NCBI GenBank assembly: GCA_016714815.1
Contig: JADKBZ010000031.1
Span: 186,001 to 250,000, forward strand
Length of the DNA: 64,000 nucleotides
Source: Holophagales bacterium
GTDB taxonomy: Bacteria > Acidobacteriota > Thermoanaerobaculia > UBA5066
Reading direction: 5' to 3'
Numbering within the stretch: position 1 is the stretch's first letter; each line of letters begins with the position of its first letter. Below are positions 52,296 through 60,077 of this stretch, piece after piece. The notes beneath the pieces were generated by a model. It saw only the letters and a program-made list of their open reading frames with translations, was not told the origin of the DNA and ran no database searches. A program made the translations under genes and the position numbers.

Positions 52296-52760
52296 TCAGG
52301 CCCATTCCAGCCGAACCGAGGCGTGGATGTGCGCAAGGAGCGCTCCGAGGCCGGCACCGAGGACGTTCCAGAAGACGTCGTTCACGTCGGCGGCCCGGGT
52401 GGGGAGGAAGAACTGCACCGTCTCTATCCCGACGCTGAAGACGAGACCGAAGAAGACGACCTCCGCGTGATTGCGCCACCGCGCCCTTCCCCGGCCGTCG
52501 ATGAACTTCCAGGCGAGGAATCCCCAGACGGCGAACATCACGAGGTTTCCGACGAGCCCGAGCAGCCCCAGCACGAAGCGGCTCGACAGGACACCCGCCT
52601 TGCCCGCGCTCGCGCGGAGACGAACGAGGTCGTCGAAGGGGACGAGATTCGTGATGACTCCGGGCCGACCCTCGACGAGGAGCGTCCCGACCAGGACGAG
52701 CGCCGTGTAGGCGAAAAGGAGGAACCCCTGGGCTCCCTTCCCGACGACGAGGCGCTTCAC
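52296..52760 (-). CDS. VanZ-like membrane protein
   Basis: The 154-residue protein has four probable membrane helices: GFLLFAYTALVLVGTLLVEG, LLGLVGNLVMFAVWGFLAWK, AEVVFFGLVFSVGIETVQFF and a last one near the C-terminus (VFWNVLGAGLGALLAHI). VNDVFWNVLGAGLGA and GIETVQFFLPTRAADVND fit the VanZ-like signature E..Q...(R)..D..D...N..G. Function is not established outside teicoplanin resistance. The ATG overlaps the stop of the rhodanese-like gene. Confidence 0.9.
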   Translation of the reverse strand: MKRLVVGKGAQGFLLFAYTALVLVGTLLVEGRPGVITNLVPFDDLVRLRASAGKAGVLSSRFVLGLLGLVGNLVMFAVWGFLAWKFIDGRGRARWRNHAEVVFFGLVFSVGIETVQFFLPTRAADVNDVFWNVLGAGLGALLAHIHASVRLEWA

Positions 52761-53185
52761 CGGTTCTCCTCGGGGACCGGCGCCAGGTCGAGCCCGCCGC
52801 GGCTGCCGGCCAGGAGTCCTGCCGCCCCTTCCGGGACGAAGATGACGTGCCTGAAGCCCGCCCCCGAGAGCAGCTCGCAGGCCTTCCTCCCCTGCTCGCC
52901 GTCCTCCCCGACGACGATCACCGGCACCGACCTGAAGCGATCCAGGTCGCCGAGCCTGCCGGGAAGGTCCGGGAGGGGAATCTCCACCGCACCCGACACC
53001 TTTCGAGGACGTGCCGAACGGACGTCCAGAATCGGGATCTCTCGCGAGTCCCGGAGCATCTCTCTCGCCACAGAGCCCCGCATTTCACGGCACGGCGCGT
53101 CGACGCTCCGGGTTCCGGCACCGAGGCAGCCCCCTGCAGCGAGGGCGGCAAATGCCGGGAGGCAGCGGGACAGTCCGGGGATCAT
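52757..53185 (-). CDS. Rhodanese-fold lipoprotein without the catalytic cysteine
   Basis: ATG 53185 gives 142 residues with a lipobox AAGGC (Cys20). The domain has IPILDVRSARPRKVSGAVEI, PLPDLPGRLGDLDRFRSVPV and HVIFVPEGAAGLL, a rhodanese order. Where an active enzyme would have a Cys loop (C-x-x-G-x-R/x), the sequence is VVGEDGEQGRKACEL with Gly at the start, so sulfur transfer is unlikely. It probably binds a partner in the envelope. It is translationally coupled to the VanZ-like gene. Confidence 0.85.
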   Translation of the reverse strand: MIPGLSRCLPAFAALAAGGCLGAGTRSVDAPCREMRGSVAREMLRDSREIPILDVRSARPRKVSGAVEIPLPDLPGRLGDLDRFRSVPVIVVGEDGEQGRKACELLSGAGFRHVIFVPEGAAGLLAGSRGGLDLAPVPEENR

Positions 53186-53371
53186 CGTCCCGAGCTTACC
53201 GGATCGACGGTTCGCCGAGGGCCGGGGGCCAAAACGGTGAAAGAGTGACCGCCGACACCGTCCAGCTCCCCTCGGTTCACGGTACGCGGGTTGCTTGGGT
53301 ACAGAATGGTCGCCCCGCGCCGGGCCCGCAGGCCAATTAGGAGGACGCGGGGCATCTGGAGGAACGAAGAA

Positions 53372-54037
53372 ATGAGATTGGCCCCGCGTTTCGCCCTGCT
53401 CGCCCTCGCGGCGGCACTGGCAGCCGCTTCCCCCGCCTCGGCCCAGGATCGCCGTGGAACCGTCGAGATCACCCCCGTCATCGGAGGCACCTTCGGGGGG
53501 ACGTTCGACTCCGGGACCCTCGCCTTCTACGACGGCGAGGCGAAGACGAGCACCGAGGTCGCCTACGGCATCCGGCTCGGCTTCAACGTGGCGGAGCACT
53601 TCACCCTGGAGGCGAGCTACCTCCAGTCGGACCCGAAACTGACGATCGGAGACGGCGGTTCCATCGGCGGCCAGTCCGAGGATATCGGCAGGATGGAAAT
53701 GCGGTTCTACGAGCTCAACATGCTCGTCCCCTGGGGCCGCGGACAGGTCCGTCCCTATTTCCTGCTCGGCGGTGGCGTGCACACGTTCCACCCCGACCTC
53801 CCGGGGTACTCCTCCTCCACCGACTCCCGTTTCACGGGAACCCTGGGCTTCGGAGTGAAGGCCTTCGTCACCCCGAACATCGGCTTCCGGTTCGAGGGCA
53901 AGGCCCGGACGACCTACATCAACTCCGGGGACGACTACTGGGAGTGCGACGGCTGGTGCGACGACGGGTACTACTACGGCAGCAACCAGTGGTACACGAG
54001 CGGTGAAGCCACGGCCGGGGTCGTCTTCGCCTTCTGA
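53372..54037 (+). CDS. Outer-membrane beta-barrel protein (OmpA/OmpW-like porin fold)
   Basis: ATG 53372 follows TGGAGGAACG. The 221-residue product has a signal peptide (FALLALAAALAAASPASAQD). Alternating beta strands follow: TVEITPVIGGTFGGTFDSGT, VAYGIRLGFNVAEHFTLEAS, RFYELNMLVPWGRGQVRPYF, GFGVKAFVTPNIGFRFEGKA and the aromatic C-terminus EATAGVVFAF ending in Phe, the usual barrel-assembly signal. An unusual loop is rich in Asp, Tyr and Cys (DDYWECDGWCDDGYYYGS). A hairpin with TTC repeats at 54077 could end its transcript. Confidence 0.9.
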   Translation: MRLAPRFALLALAAALAAASPASAQDRRGTVEITPVIGGTFGGTFDSGTLAFYDGEAKTSTEVAYGIRLGFNVAEHFTLEASYLQSDPKLTIGDGGSIGGQSEDIGRMEMRFYELNMLVPWGRGQVRPYFLLGGGVHTFHPDLPGYSSSTDSRFTGTLGFGVKAFVTPNIGFRFEGKARTTYINSGDDYWECDGWCDDGYYYGSNQWYTSGEATAGVVFAF

Positions 54038-54070
54038 CACGGCTCCGGACGCTCTCTAGGGAACCTGCTT

Positions 54071-54523
54071 TCATCGAGCCCGGCGGACGACGATCCGCCG
54101 GGCTTCTTCTTCTTCGAGGAGGATCTCGACCTCGACGGCGTCCCGATCGCGGCCGAGCCCTTCCGGCCACTCGACGACGACCACCGAGCCCCGCTCCCGC
54201 GCCTCGGCCAGGCCGAGGTCCTCGACGGCGGCAACGCTCCCGGAAGAGGTGCCGAGGAGCCGGTACAGGTCGGCGTGGACGAGGATCGGAGGCGCCTGCG
54301 GGGGCCCGTACTCGTGGACGAGCGCGAACGTCGGAGAGGCAACCTCTTCGGCGCCGGCGCCGAGCCCTTCCGCCAGACCCCGGACGAGCTCGGTCTTCCC
54401 CGCGCCGAGAGGTCCCGACAGGAGGACGAGAGCTCCGGGCGAAAGGTGTACGGCCAGACGGCGCCCCGCATCGCGGGTCTCGCCGGCGGAGCGGGAGAGG
54501 ACCTCGAAGAGCAGGGGGGTCAC
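54071..54523 (-). CDS. tsaE: TsaE, tRNA t6A biosynthesis ATPase
   Basis: GTG 54523 overlaps the nnr stop as GTGA and gives 150 residues. The protein has the TsaE pattern: FEVLSRSAGETRDAGRRLAV, Walker A LLSGPLGAGKTELVRGLAEG, SPTFALVHEYG, HADLYRLLG, EDLGLAEARERGSVVVVEWP and an arginine-rich end. It partners TsaB and TsaD in N6-threonylcarbamoyl-adenosine modification of tRNAs. Adjacency to NAD(P)HX repair genes is common in bacteria. Confidence 0.94.
   Translation of the reverse strand: MTPLLFEVLSRSAGETRDAGRRLAVHLSPGALVLLSGPLGAGKTELVRGLAEGLGAGAEEVASPTFALVHEYGPPQAPPILVHADLYRLLGTSSGSVAAVEDLGLAEARERGSVVVVEWPEGLGRDRDAVEVEILLEEEEARRIVVRRAR
54077..54115 (+). terminator. Rho-independent-like terminator inside the convergent tsaE 3' end
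   Basis: Arms AGCCCGGCGGA (54077-54087) and TCCGCCGGGCT (54094-54104) are perfect complements around CGACGA, followed on the plus strand by a pyrimidine run (TCTTCTTCTTC). It would end transcription of the beta-barrel gene but lies within the last codons of tsaE on the other strand. Confidence 0.65.
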
Positions 54524-56025
54524 GCGGGAGCCGACTCGCAGACGATCCGGAGCGCGTCGCCGAGCGCCTCGACGATGTCGGAGGCGACCAGCGCCTCCTC
54601 CCCCGTCCGCTCGCTCGCCAGATCGCCCGCGAGGCCGTGCAGAAAGGCGGCCGACGCCGCTGCGTCGCGGGCCGCCAGGCCACGCGCCAGAAAAGCCCCG
54701 ACGATGCCGGTCAGGACGTCGCCGCTTCCGCCCGACGCCATTCCCGGGTTCCCGGAGAGGATCCGGCGGACCTCCCCGTCCGGAGTGGCGACGACGGAAC
54801 GGAATCCCTTGAGGACGACCGTGGCCCCCGACCGTTCCGCAAGGCGCTTCGCCGCCGCCTCGACGTCGCCGCAGAGGACCGCGGTCGGGACGCCGAGAAG
54901 GCGCGACGCTTCGCCGGGGTGGGGCGTCAGGACGGTCGGGGCGTTTCGCCCCTGCAGGAGCTCCGGCCGCCCCGCCAGGAGGTTCAGCGCATCCGCGTCG
55001 AGCACGGCGGGGAGAGCGCTCTGGAGCGCGGCGTCGAGAAGCGCGCGGGAGGCGGGCGAGGTCCCGAGTCCCGGCCCGACGGCAAGAGCCGTCAGTCCGC
55101 CGGGAACGATCACGGCCGAGGTGGTGGCCTCGGGCACCAGTGTGTGGATCGCCCCCCGGCTCGCCTCCTCCGCGATGACGACGACCTTCCCCGATCCGCA
55201 CCGGAAGGCGGACCGGGCCGCGAGGGCCGCGGCCCCCGCCATTCCCCAGGCGCCTCCGACGATTCCGACGGTCCCGAACGTTCCCTTGTGGGCGGCGGCC
55301 GGCCGTCGCCGGAAGAACGGCGCCACGTCGCAGGCGGTGACCGCCTCCGGTGCCCCGGCAGTCCCCGGTTCGATCAGAAGGCCGATGTCGGCGACGACGA
55401 TCCGGCCGCACGATCCGGCGGCCGGGAGGAGCAGGTGCGAGAGCTTGGGGAACCCGAAGGTCACCGTGACGTCGGCCCGGACGTGCGGGACGTCCGCTCG
55501 TCCCGTGCCGGAATCGAGGCCCGAAGGGACGTCGACCGAAACGACGAACGCCCGCCGGGAAGAGGCGAGGCGAACGGCCTGGGCGTGAAGGGACCCCTCC
55601 TCGAGCGGCCGCGAAAGGCCGGTTCCGAAGAGGGCGTCCACGACGAGCGTCGCACCGCGAAGCGGTTCGAGCCCCGCTGCGTCCTCGACCTCGACGACGG
55701 CCGCTCCTTCCTCCTCCAGCCGCCGGAGCATTCCGGCGGCGTCCCCCGAGACCTTCCCGCGGCCCCCAAGGAGGAGGACCGCAACGTCTCCGGTCACGGG
55801 ACTGCGCCGAAGCAACCGGGCCGCGCCGAAACCGTCGCCTCCGTTGTTCCCCGTGCCGCAGAGGACGACGACCCGCTCGCCGCGCAGGGGCTCGGTCCCG
55901 ATCGCCCGGACACATTCCCGGGCGACGCCTTCCGAAGCGCGCGCCATCAGGACGATTCCCGCCGTTCCGGCGGCGATCGTCCGGACGTCCGCCTCTCGGG
56001 CCTGTGCCGAGCCCAGGACCCTCAG
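54520..56025 (-). CDS. nnr: Bifunctional NAD(P)H-hydrate epimerase/dehydratase (NnrE-NnrD fusion)
   Basis: The N-terminal NnrE domain (to about residue 220) has AREADVRTIAAG, VVVLCGTGNNGGDGFGAARL, LVVDALFGTGLSRPLE and SVDVPSGLDSGTG. The C-terminal NnrD domain has HKGTFGTVGIVGGAWGMAGA, VGPGLG, AVLDADALNLLAG, VLTPHPGEASRLLGV, VVLKG and the phosphate loop GNPGMASGGSGDVLTGIVGA. Both active sites look complete. No ATG, GTG or TTG fits before the conserved N-terminus, so CTG 56025 is proposed; ATG 55947 would cut conserved residues. The enzyme repairs hydrated NAD(P)H. Confidence 0.92.
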   Translation of the reverse strand: MRVLGSAQAREADVRTIAAGTAGIVLMARASEGVARECVRAIGTEPLRGERVVVLCGTGNNGGDGFGAARLLRRSPVTGDVAVLLLGGRGKVSGDAAGMLRRLEEEGAAVVEVEDAAGLEPLRGATLVVDALFGTGLSRPLEEGSLHAQAVRLASSRRAFVVSVDVPSGLDSGTGRADVPHVRADVTVTFGFPKLSHLLLPAAGSCGRIVVADIGLLIEPGTAGAPEAVTACDVAPFFRRRPAAAHKGTFGTVGIVGGAWGMAGAAALAARSAFRCGSGKVVVIAEEASRGAIHTLVPEATTSAVIVPGGLTALAVGPGLGTSPASRALLDAALQSALPAVLDADALNLLAGRPELLQGRNAPTVLTPHPGEASRLLGVPTAVLCGDVEAAAKRLAERSGATVVLKGFRSVVATPDGEVRRILSGNPGMASGGSGDVLTGIVGAFLARGLAARDAAASAAFLHGLAGDLASERTGEEALVASDIVEALGDALRIVCESAPA

Positions 56026-56065
56026 ACGACCCCCGGCTCCCCGGACACGACGGTGATCCTCCGCG

Positions 56066-57823
56066 TCACTTCTTCCCGGCCGGTCCTGCCGCCGGCGGGA
56101 GGACGGAGACGAAGACCGACTGCTGCACGTAGCTGACGGCGTTCGTCGGCTCGTCGCGAACCGCGACCGAAAGACGCTGCCCGCCGGGGATCATGAGGAG
56201 CCGAACGTCGTAGACGAAGTCCTGCCGGGCGAGGTTTGGGATCTCCTTGGCGTCGACCTCGACCGGGACGGCCTGGCTGGCGAGCTCGGACTGCTTGCCT
56301 TCGGAGTCGACCACGATGAAGTAGACGGCCAGGCGCCCGCGGGCCTTCTCGCCCTCCGGGAGCAGGGTGATCCGGGAAAACGGCACCCGGATCCGGATCG
56401 GGACGAGGTAGTTCTGTGCGTCGGCGGGGGCGGGCTGGCCGACCGAGACGCCGACACCGAGCGGATTGTCGTCGCGGGCGAAATAGAGGGCGGAGGTGAC
56501 CCCTTCGGCGATCCGCGTCTCGAGCCCCTTCTCGACGTAGCTGCGACGGGAGCGGGCCTGAAGACCCTTCCTCTTCATCTTCACCTGCACCTTCCGCGGG
56601 CGCTCGCCACCCGACTTCAGGCTTCGGTATCCGACGGAGTAGTAGGAGCTGTAGTCGCTCCGCATCTCGTTGAGCGGGGCGATGATGTCGTTGCGGTTCA
56701 CGATCGCCTTCCCACCCGTCTCGTCGGCCATCAGGAGGGACATCGACTGCAGGTTCGAGCGCTCCAGGAACGTGTCGACCTTCGCCTGCGTGGACTGGTT
56801 CTCGGCGCTGATGCCGGTGTCGACCGACAGGCCGGAGGCATCGACCATGTACATGGAGACGCCCGCGGAGTTGGCGGCGCGAATGATGCCGAGATACGCG
56901 GAGGTCTTGTCGAACTCGAACTGCGCGAGGGTGCCGCTCTGGGTCCGGAACTTGTCCTGTACGTACTTCCAGAGCTCGAGGCCGGGTGACTGCGGCAGGC
57001 CCTCGGAGAGGTGCAGCAGGATCTTCCGCCCCTCGACTCCCGCGAGCTGGTCGATCGTCGTCTTCAAGGCTTCCGAGGTGAAGTCGAGATCGTTCTTGTA
57101 GGCCAGGGCATACTGCCGGACGTACTGAAACGCCTCGTTCTCGGACTTGGAGTCGTCGATCTGCCGGAGGACGTCCCGGCGCTCGGAGAGCCGGGTCTGG
57201 CCGGCCGTCGAGAGGTCCTCCTGCTGCTTCAGGACGTCGGAAATCTCGCGGCCGTCGTTCGTGAACTTCCGCCGGACCTTCAGGGACCGGTCCCACGTGA
57301 CGACCATCGCCTCCACGTTGTCTTTCACGTTCTCGCGAACCCAGGTCTGGACGCCCCGGAGGATCCGGTTCCGGTTGAACGGCTGGAGGCTCATGTTGTC
57401 GATGAATATGACGATCCGGGTCCGTGGGACGGCGAGCGGGGCCACCGCCGGATCGGCAGGCTCGGGGGTGGGGGCGGAGGCCGCCGCCGGGGTCGACGCT
57501 GCAGCCGGGGTTTCCCCGGGAACGGCCTCGTCGCCGAAGAAGACGACCTTGCCCCCGTCGACGGCGTAGAAATTCGTCAGCGGCTGGAGCTGACCGTCCT
57601 CGTAGACCTCGAAGTCCCCCTTCGTCAGGCCCCGGATCCTGTTCCCCTTGGAATCGCTGACCACGACGTCGATGTTCGTCACCGAGACATCGACGTTCCG
57701 GACGATGGGACCGGGCCGGGGCGTCGGCACCGGTCCCTGGGGCGAGGCCGACAGGACCAGCGCTGGAAGGGCCGCGAGGAGCGCGGTCGCGACGGCGGAC
57801 GGAGAAGGCCTGCAAAGCACCAT
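56066..57823 (-). CDS. Secreted VWA protein, 'VWFA-related Acidobacterial domain' type
   Basis: The 585-residue product has a signal peptide (VATALLAALPALVLSASPQG). Near the N-terminus is VTNIDVVVSDSKGNRIRGLT, then KGDFEVYEDGQLQPLTNFYA, the characteristic lead-in of this family. An Ala/Pro-rich linker precedes a von Willebrand A-like domain with RIVIFIDNMSLQPFNRNRIL and later GRKILLHLSEGLPQSPGLEL and ADETGGKAIVNRND. The MIDAS-like D-x-S-x-S is reduced to DNMSLQ. The C-terminal half is beta-rich. Its function is unknown. It is a useful lineage marker because this domain was named from Acidobacteria. Confidence 0.9.
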   Translation of the reverse strand: MVLCRPSPSAVATALLAALPALVLSASPQGPVPTPRPGPIVRNVDVSVTNIDVVVSDSKGNRIRGLTKGDFEVYEDGQLQPLTNFYAVDGGKVVFFGDEAVPGETPAAASTPAAASAPTPEPADPAVAPLAVPRTRIVIFIDNMSLQPFNRNRILRGVQTWVRENVKDNVEAMVVTWDRSLKVRRKFTNDGREISDVLKQQEDLSTAGQTRLSERRDVLRQIDDSKSENEAFQYVRQYALAYKNDLDFTSEALKTTIDQLAGVEGRKILLHLSEGLPQSPGLELWKYVQDKFRTQSGTLAQFEFDKTSAYLGIIRAANSAGVSMYMVDASGLSVDTGISAENQSTQAKVDTFLERSNLQSMSLLMADETGGKAIVNRNDIIAPLNEMRSDYSSYYSVGYRSLKSGGERPRKVQVKMKRKGLQARSRRSYVEKGLETRIAEGVTSALYFARDDNPLGVGVSVGQPAPADAQNYLVPIRIRVPFSRITLLPEGEKARGRLAVYFIVVDSEGKQSELASQAVPVEVDAKEIPNLARQDFVYDVRLLMIPGGQRLSVAVRDEPTNAVSYVQQSVFVSVLPPAAGPAGKK

Positions 57824-58344
57824 GAGCGCATTCTACGGATGCCGGGGAAGAGCCGACGACGGACACCCGAGAGAGGACTGCCGCGGTCCCCGATCCTCCC
57901 CGGTCATGAGGAGTTTTCCGCTTGCACTTCGCCCTGCGCTCCGTGAGAATAACCGCCTCGAATGACGGCCGCCCGGGACCCGGTGGGCGCGCGGACGTTC
58001 CGAGAGGTCGAGGGAAGATCCGGAGGTCTGGGCTGAACAAGCCGCAGCTGGGAACGGACGCGGAGACAGAGAACGGAGGGGCGCGCGCGGACGCGGACTC
58101 TGCCGGGTTGCTCAGCTCCTTCGTCGGGATCGTCTACCGTGGGTGTCTCTCCTTTGCGAGGAACCCACGGTGACGGCTAAACCCGCACCTCCCCTCAACA
58201 CCTTTTCGAAACGGCAGCCGTGCGCAGACCGAGGAGACCAGGCGACGGGGAGCAGCGAAAGATATGTCTGACCGGGAACGAAATGGTGATCTCCCGGGTC
58301 TCAGGACCGCGGGCACCGTGGGTGCGCGAAAGGAGAGAGGGCCG
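57824..58344. other. Long divergent intergenic region upstream of the TPR-TonB-Exb operon
   Basis: No credible gene is seen in these 521 bases between the VWA gene (minus) and the TPR lipoprotein (plus). A long hairpin lies at 58136-58171. A weak -35/-10-like pair (TTGCAC at 57922, GAGAAT at 57945) is present but unconvincing. An in-frame ATG at 58264 could lengthen the lipoprotein, though its leader is not signal-like. Promoters for both flanking transcripts should lie here. Confidence 0.6.
58136..58171. repeat. Hairpin with 9-bp perfect stem in the operon leader
   Basis: Arms ACCGTGGGT (58136-58144) and ACCCACGGT (58163-58171) are perfect complements around an 18-base loop that contains an inner TCCT/AGGA pairing. 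It lies about 175 bases before the lipoprotein start. No T run follows directly. It could be a structured leader, an attenuator or an operator. Confidence 0.45.
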
Positions 58345-59256
58345 ATGACCGGAACCAGGACGGGGAAAGACGCCCGGACGAGCCTCCGGAGCCGGCTTCG
58401 CCGAGTGATGGCGGTCGGAGGGCTCATCCTGCTGGCGACGACGGCGACGGGGTGCCAGAAGCTCGTCGACCAGTTCAAGGCGAAGCAGGTCATCCGGAAG
58501 GGGAACGCCTACTTCAAGCAGCAGCTCTACGAAGACGCTTTGAAGCAGTACGAAGAGGCGATGAAGCTCGATCCGACCGAGATCCGGATCAAGAAGTTCG
58601 TCGCCATGGGCAACATGGCGATCTACCAGCCCGGATCGCAGCACGCCAAGGACATCAAGGCTCTCGAGACCGCGATCAAGTACTTCAAGGAGTACCTGGC
58701 CGTGATGCCCGAGGACCAGAACGCCGCGAAGTTCCTCGTCACGACCTACATGAACTCCCGGCGGTACGACGACGCCATCCAGTACTTCAAGGACTGGCTG
58801 AAGCTGCACGCCGACGACAAGCAGGCCGTGCAGACCATCGCCATGCTCTACGCGAAGAAGGGCGACTTCGACCAGTCGATGGAGTGGCAGGACAACCTCG
58901 CCAAGCTCGACCCGACGAACGCCGAGGTCTTCTACACGATCGGCGTCACCTGCTGGGACAAGTCCTACAACACCCCGGCGGACCAGATGGACGGCGAGGT
59001 CCGCAAGGCGCTCATCGACCGTGGAATGGTGGCGCTCGACAAGGCCAACGCGCAGCGGGCGGACTACTTCGAGGCCATGCTGTACGTGAACCTTCTGTAC
59101 CGCGAGTACGCCAAGCTCGAGAACGACCCGATTAAGAAGGAGGAGCTCCTCGCCAAGGCCACGGAGTGGCAGAAAAAGGCCCTCGCCTCTCGCGAACGCG
59201 TCAAACAGAAAGAGCGCGAGGAAGCGGCAAGGAAGAACCCGCTCGAGGCCATCTGA
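58345..59256 (+). CDS. TPR lipoprotein of the TonB-Exb operon
   Basis: ATG 58345 has AGGAGAGAGGG just upstream; ATG 58264 is less likely. The 303-residue protein has a lipoprotein signal with ATGC (Cys37). TPR units follow: VIRKGNAYFKQQLYEDALKQ, YEEAMKLDPTEIRIKKFVAM, KFLVTTYMNSRRYDDAIQYF, IAMLYAKKGDFDQSMEWQDN and AEVFYTIGVTCWDKSYNTPA. The last 30 residues are highly charged. It probably sits in the envelope as a scaffold for the TonB/ExbBD machine that follows 26 bases downstream. Confidence 0.92.
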   Translation: MTGTRTGKDARTSLRSRLRRVMAVGGLILLATTATGCQKLVDQFKAKQVIRKGNAYFKQQLYEDALKQYEEAMKLDPTEIRIKKFVAMGNMAIYQPGSQHAKDIKALETAIKYFKEYLAVMPEDQNAAKFLVTTYMNSRRYDDAIQYFKDWLKLHADDKQAVQTIAMLYAKKGDFDQSMEWQDNLAKLDPTNAEVFYTIGVTCWDKSYNTPADQMDGEVRKALIDRGMVALDKANAQRADYFEAMLYVNLLYREYAKLENDPIKKEELLAKATEWQKKALASRERVKQKEREEAARKNPLEAI

Positions 59257-59282
59257 CGGGCCCGAGCGAGAGGACCGCTAAC

Positions 59283-60020
59283 ATGTTCGAAACCTCCCTC
59301 ATCGAGTCGCAGAAGCAGGCAGCCACCGGCAATCGCTGGCTGTCGGTTCCGATGTCGGTCTTCCTGCACATCGTCATCGGCGGAAGCGTCCTGGCCGCCT
59401 CGATGTGGTTCATCGAAGACATCCCGGAGCCGCCCATCCCGATCACGTTCTATTCCGAGGCGGCGCCTCCTCCCCCGCCGCCGCCTCCTCCCCCGAAAGC
59501 CGCACCGAAAGCGGCGCCCAAGGTCGTCGAGATCGTGAAACCGTCTTCGAACTCGTCCCCCGTGATGATTCCCGACGTGCTCCCGGTCGCACCCGCGACG
59601 CCCGAGGACAACTCCGGCGCCGAAGGCGGCGTCGAGGGCGGTGTCGAGGGCGGCGTCGAGGGCGGTGTCATGGGCGGAGTCCTGGGCGGCGTGAAGGGTG
59701 GCGTCCTCGGCGGCGCGGCCCAGGTCGAAGAACCCCTCCGGGTCGGCGGCGACGTCAAGGAGCCGGTCGAGATCTCCCGCGTCCAGCCGGTCTATCCCGA
59801 GGCGGCCCGCAAGGCTCGTCTCCAGGGCATCGTCATCCTCGAGGCGATCATCACGAAGGACGGGAGCGTCGACTCCGTCCGCGTCCTCCGTGGCATCAAT
59901 CCCCTGCTCGACAACGCCGCGATGCGCGCCGTCCAGCAGTGGAAGTACAGGCCCGCGACCTTCAACAGCCGGCCGGTTCCGGTCTACCTGACCGTGACCG
60001 TGACCTTCAGACTCCAGTAA
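59283..60020 (+). CDS. tonB: TonB-family energy transducer with Gly-Val repeat linker
   Basis: ATG 59283 gives 245 residues. An N-terminal cytoplasmic piece precedes one helix (VPMSVFLHIVIGGSVLAASM), then a proline-rich region (ten consecutive Pro near residues 61-70) with Lys/Ala. A GGV-x tandem repeat (about residues 114-144) and the C-terminal TonB domain follow: ISRVQPVYPEAARKARLQGI, VILEAIITKDGSVDSVRVLR, NPLLDNAAMRAVQQWKYRPA and VTVTFRLQ. It carries proton-motive energy to outer-membrane receptors. The ExbB and two ExbD genes follow. Confidence 0.95.
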   Translation: MFETSLIESQKQAATGNRWLSVPMSVFLHIVIGGSVLAASMWFIEDIPEPPIPITFYSEAAPPPPPPPPPPKAAPKAAPKVVEIVKPSSNSSPVMIPDVLPVAPATPEDNSGAEGGVEGGVEGGVEGGVMGGVLGGVKGGVLGGAAQVEEPLRVGGDVKEPVEISRVQPVYPEAARKARLQGIVILEAIITKDGSVDSVRVLRGINPLLDNAAMRAVQQWKYRPATFNSRPVPVYLTVTVTFRLQ

Positions 60021-60077
60021 CGAAACGCGAACGCGATCCCAGCGACGCTGAAGAAAAACCAAGGAGGATCTCGCACC

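Noticed and set aside
53291..53371. N-terminal extension of the beta-barrel gene from 53291
   Set aside because: It would place an Arg-rich segment before a good signal peptide; ATG 53372 has a proper ribosome-binding site.
57922..57950. TTGCAC/GAGAAT as a sigma-70 promoter for the TPR-TonB operon
   Set aside because: Only three of six -35 and four of six -10 positions match, about 400 bases from the gene; chance cannot be excluded.
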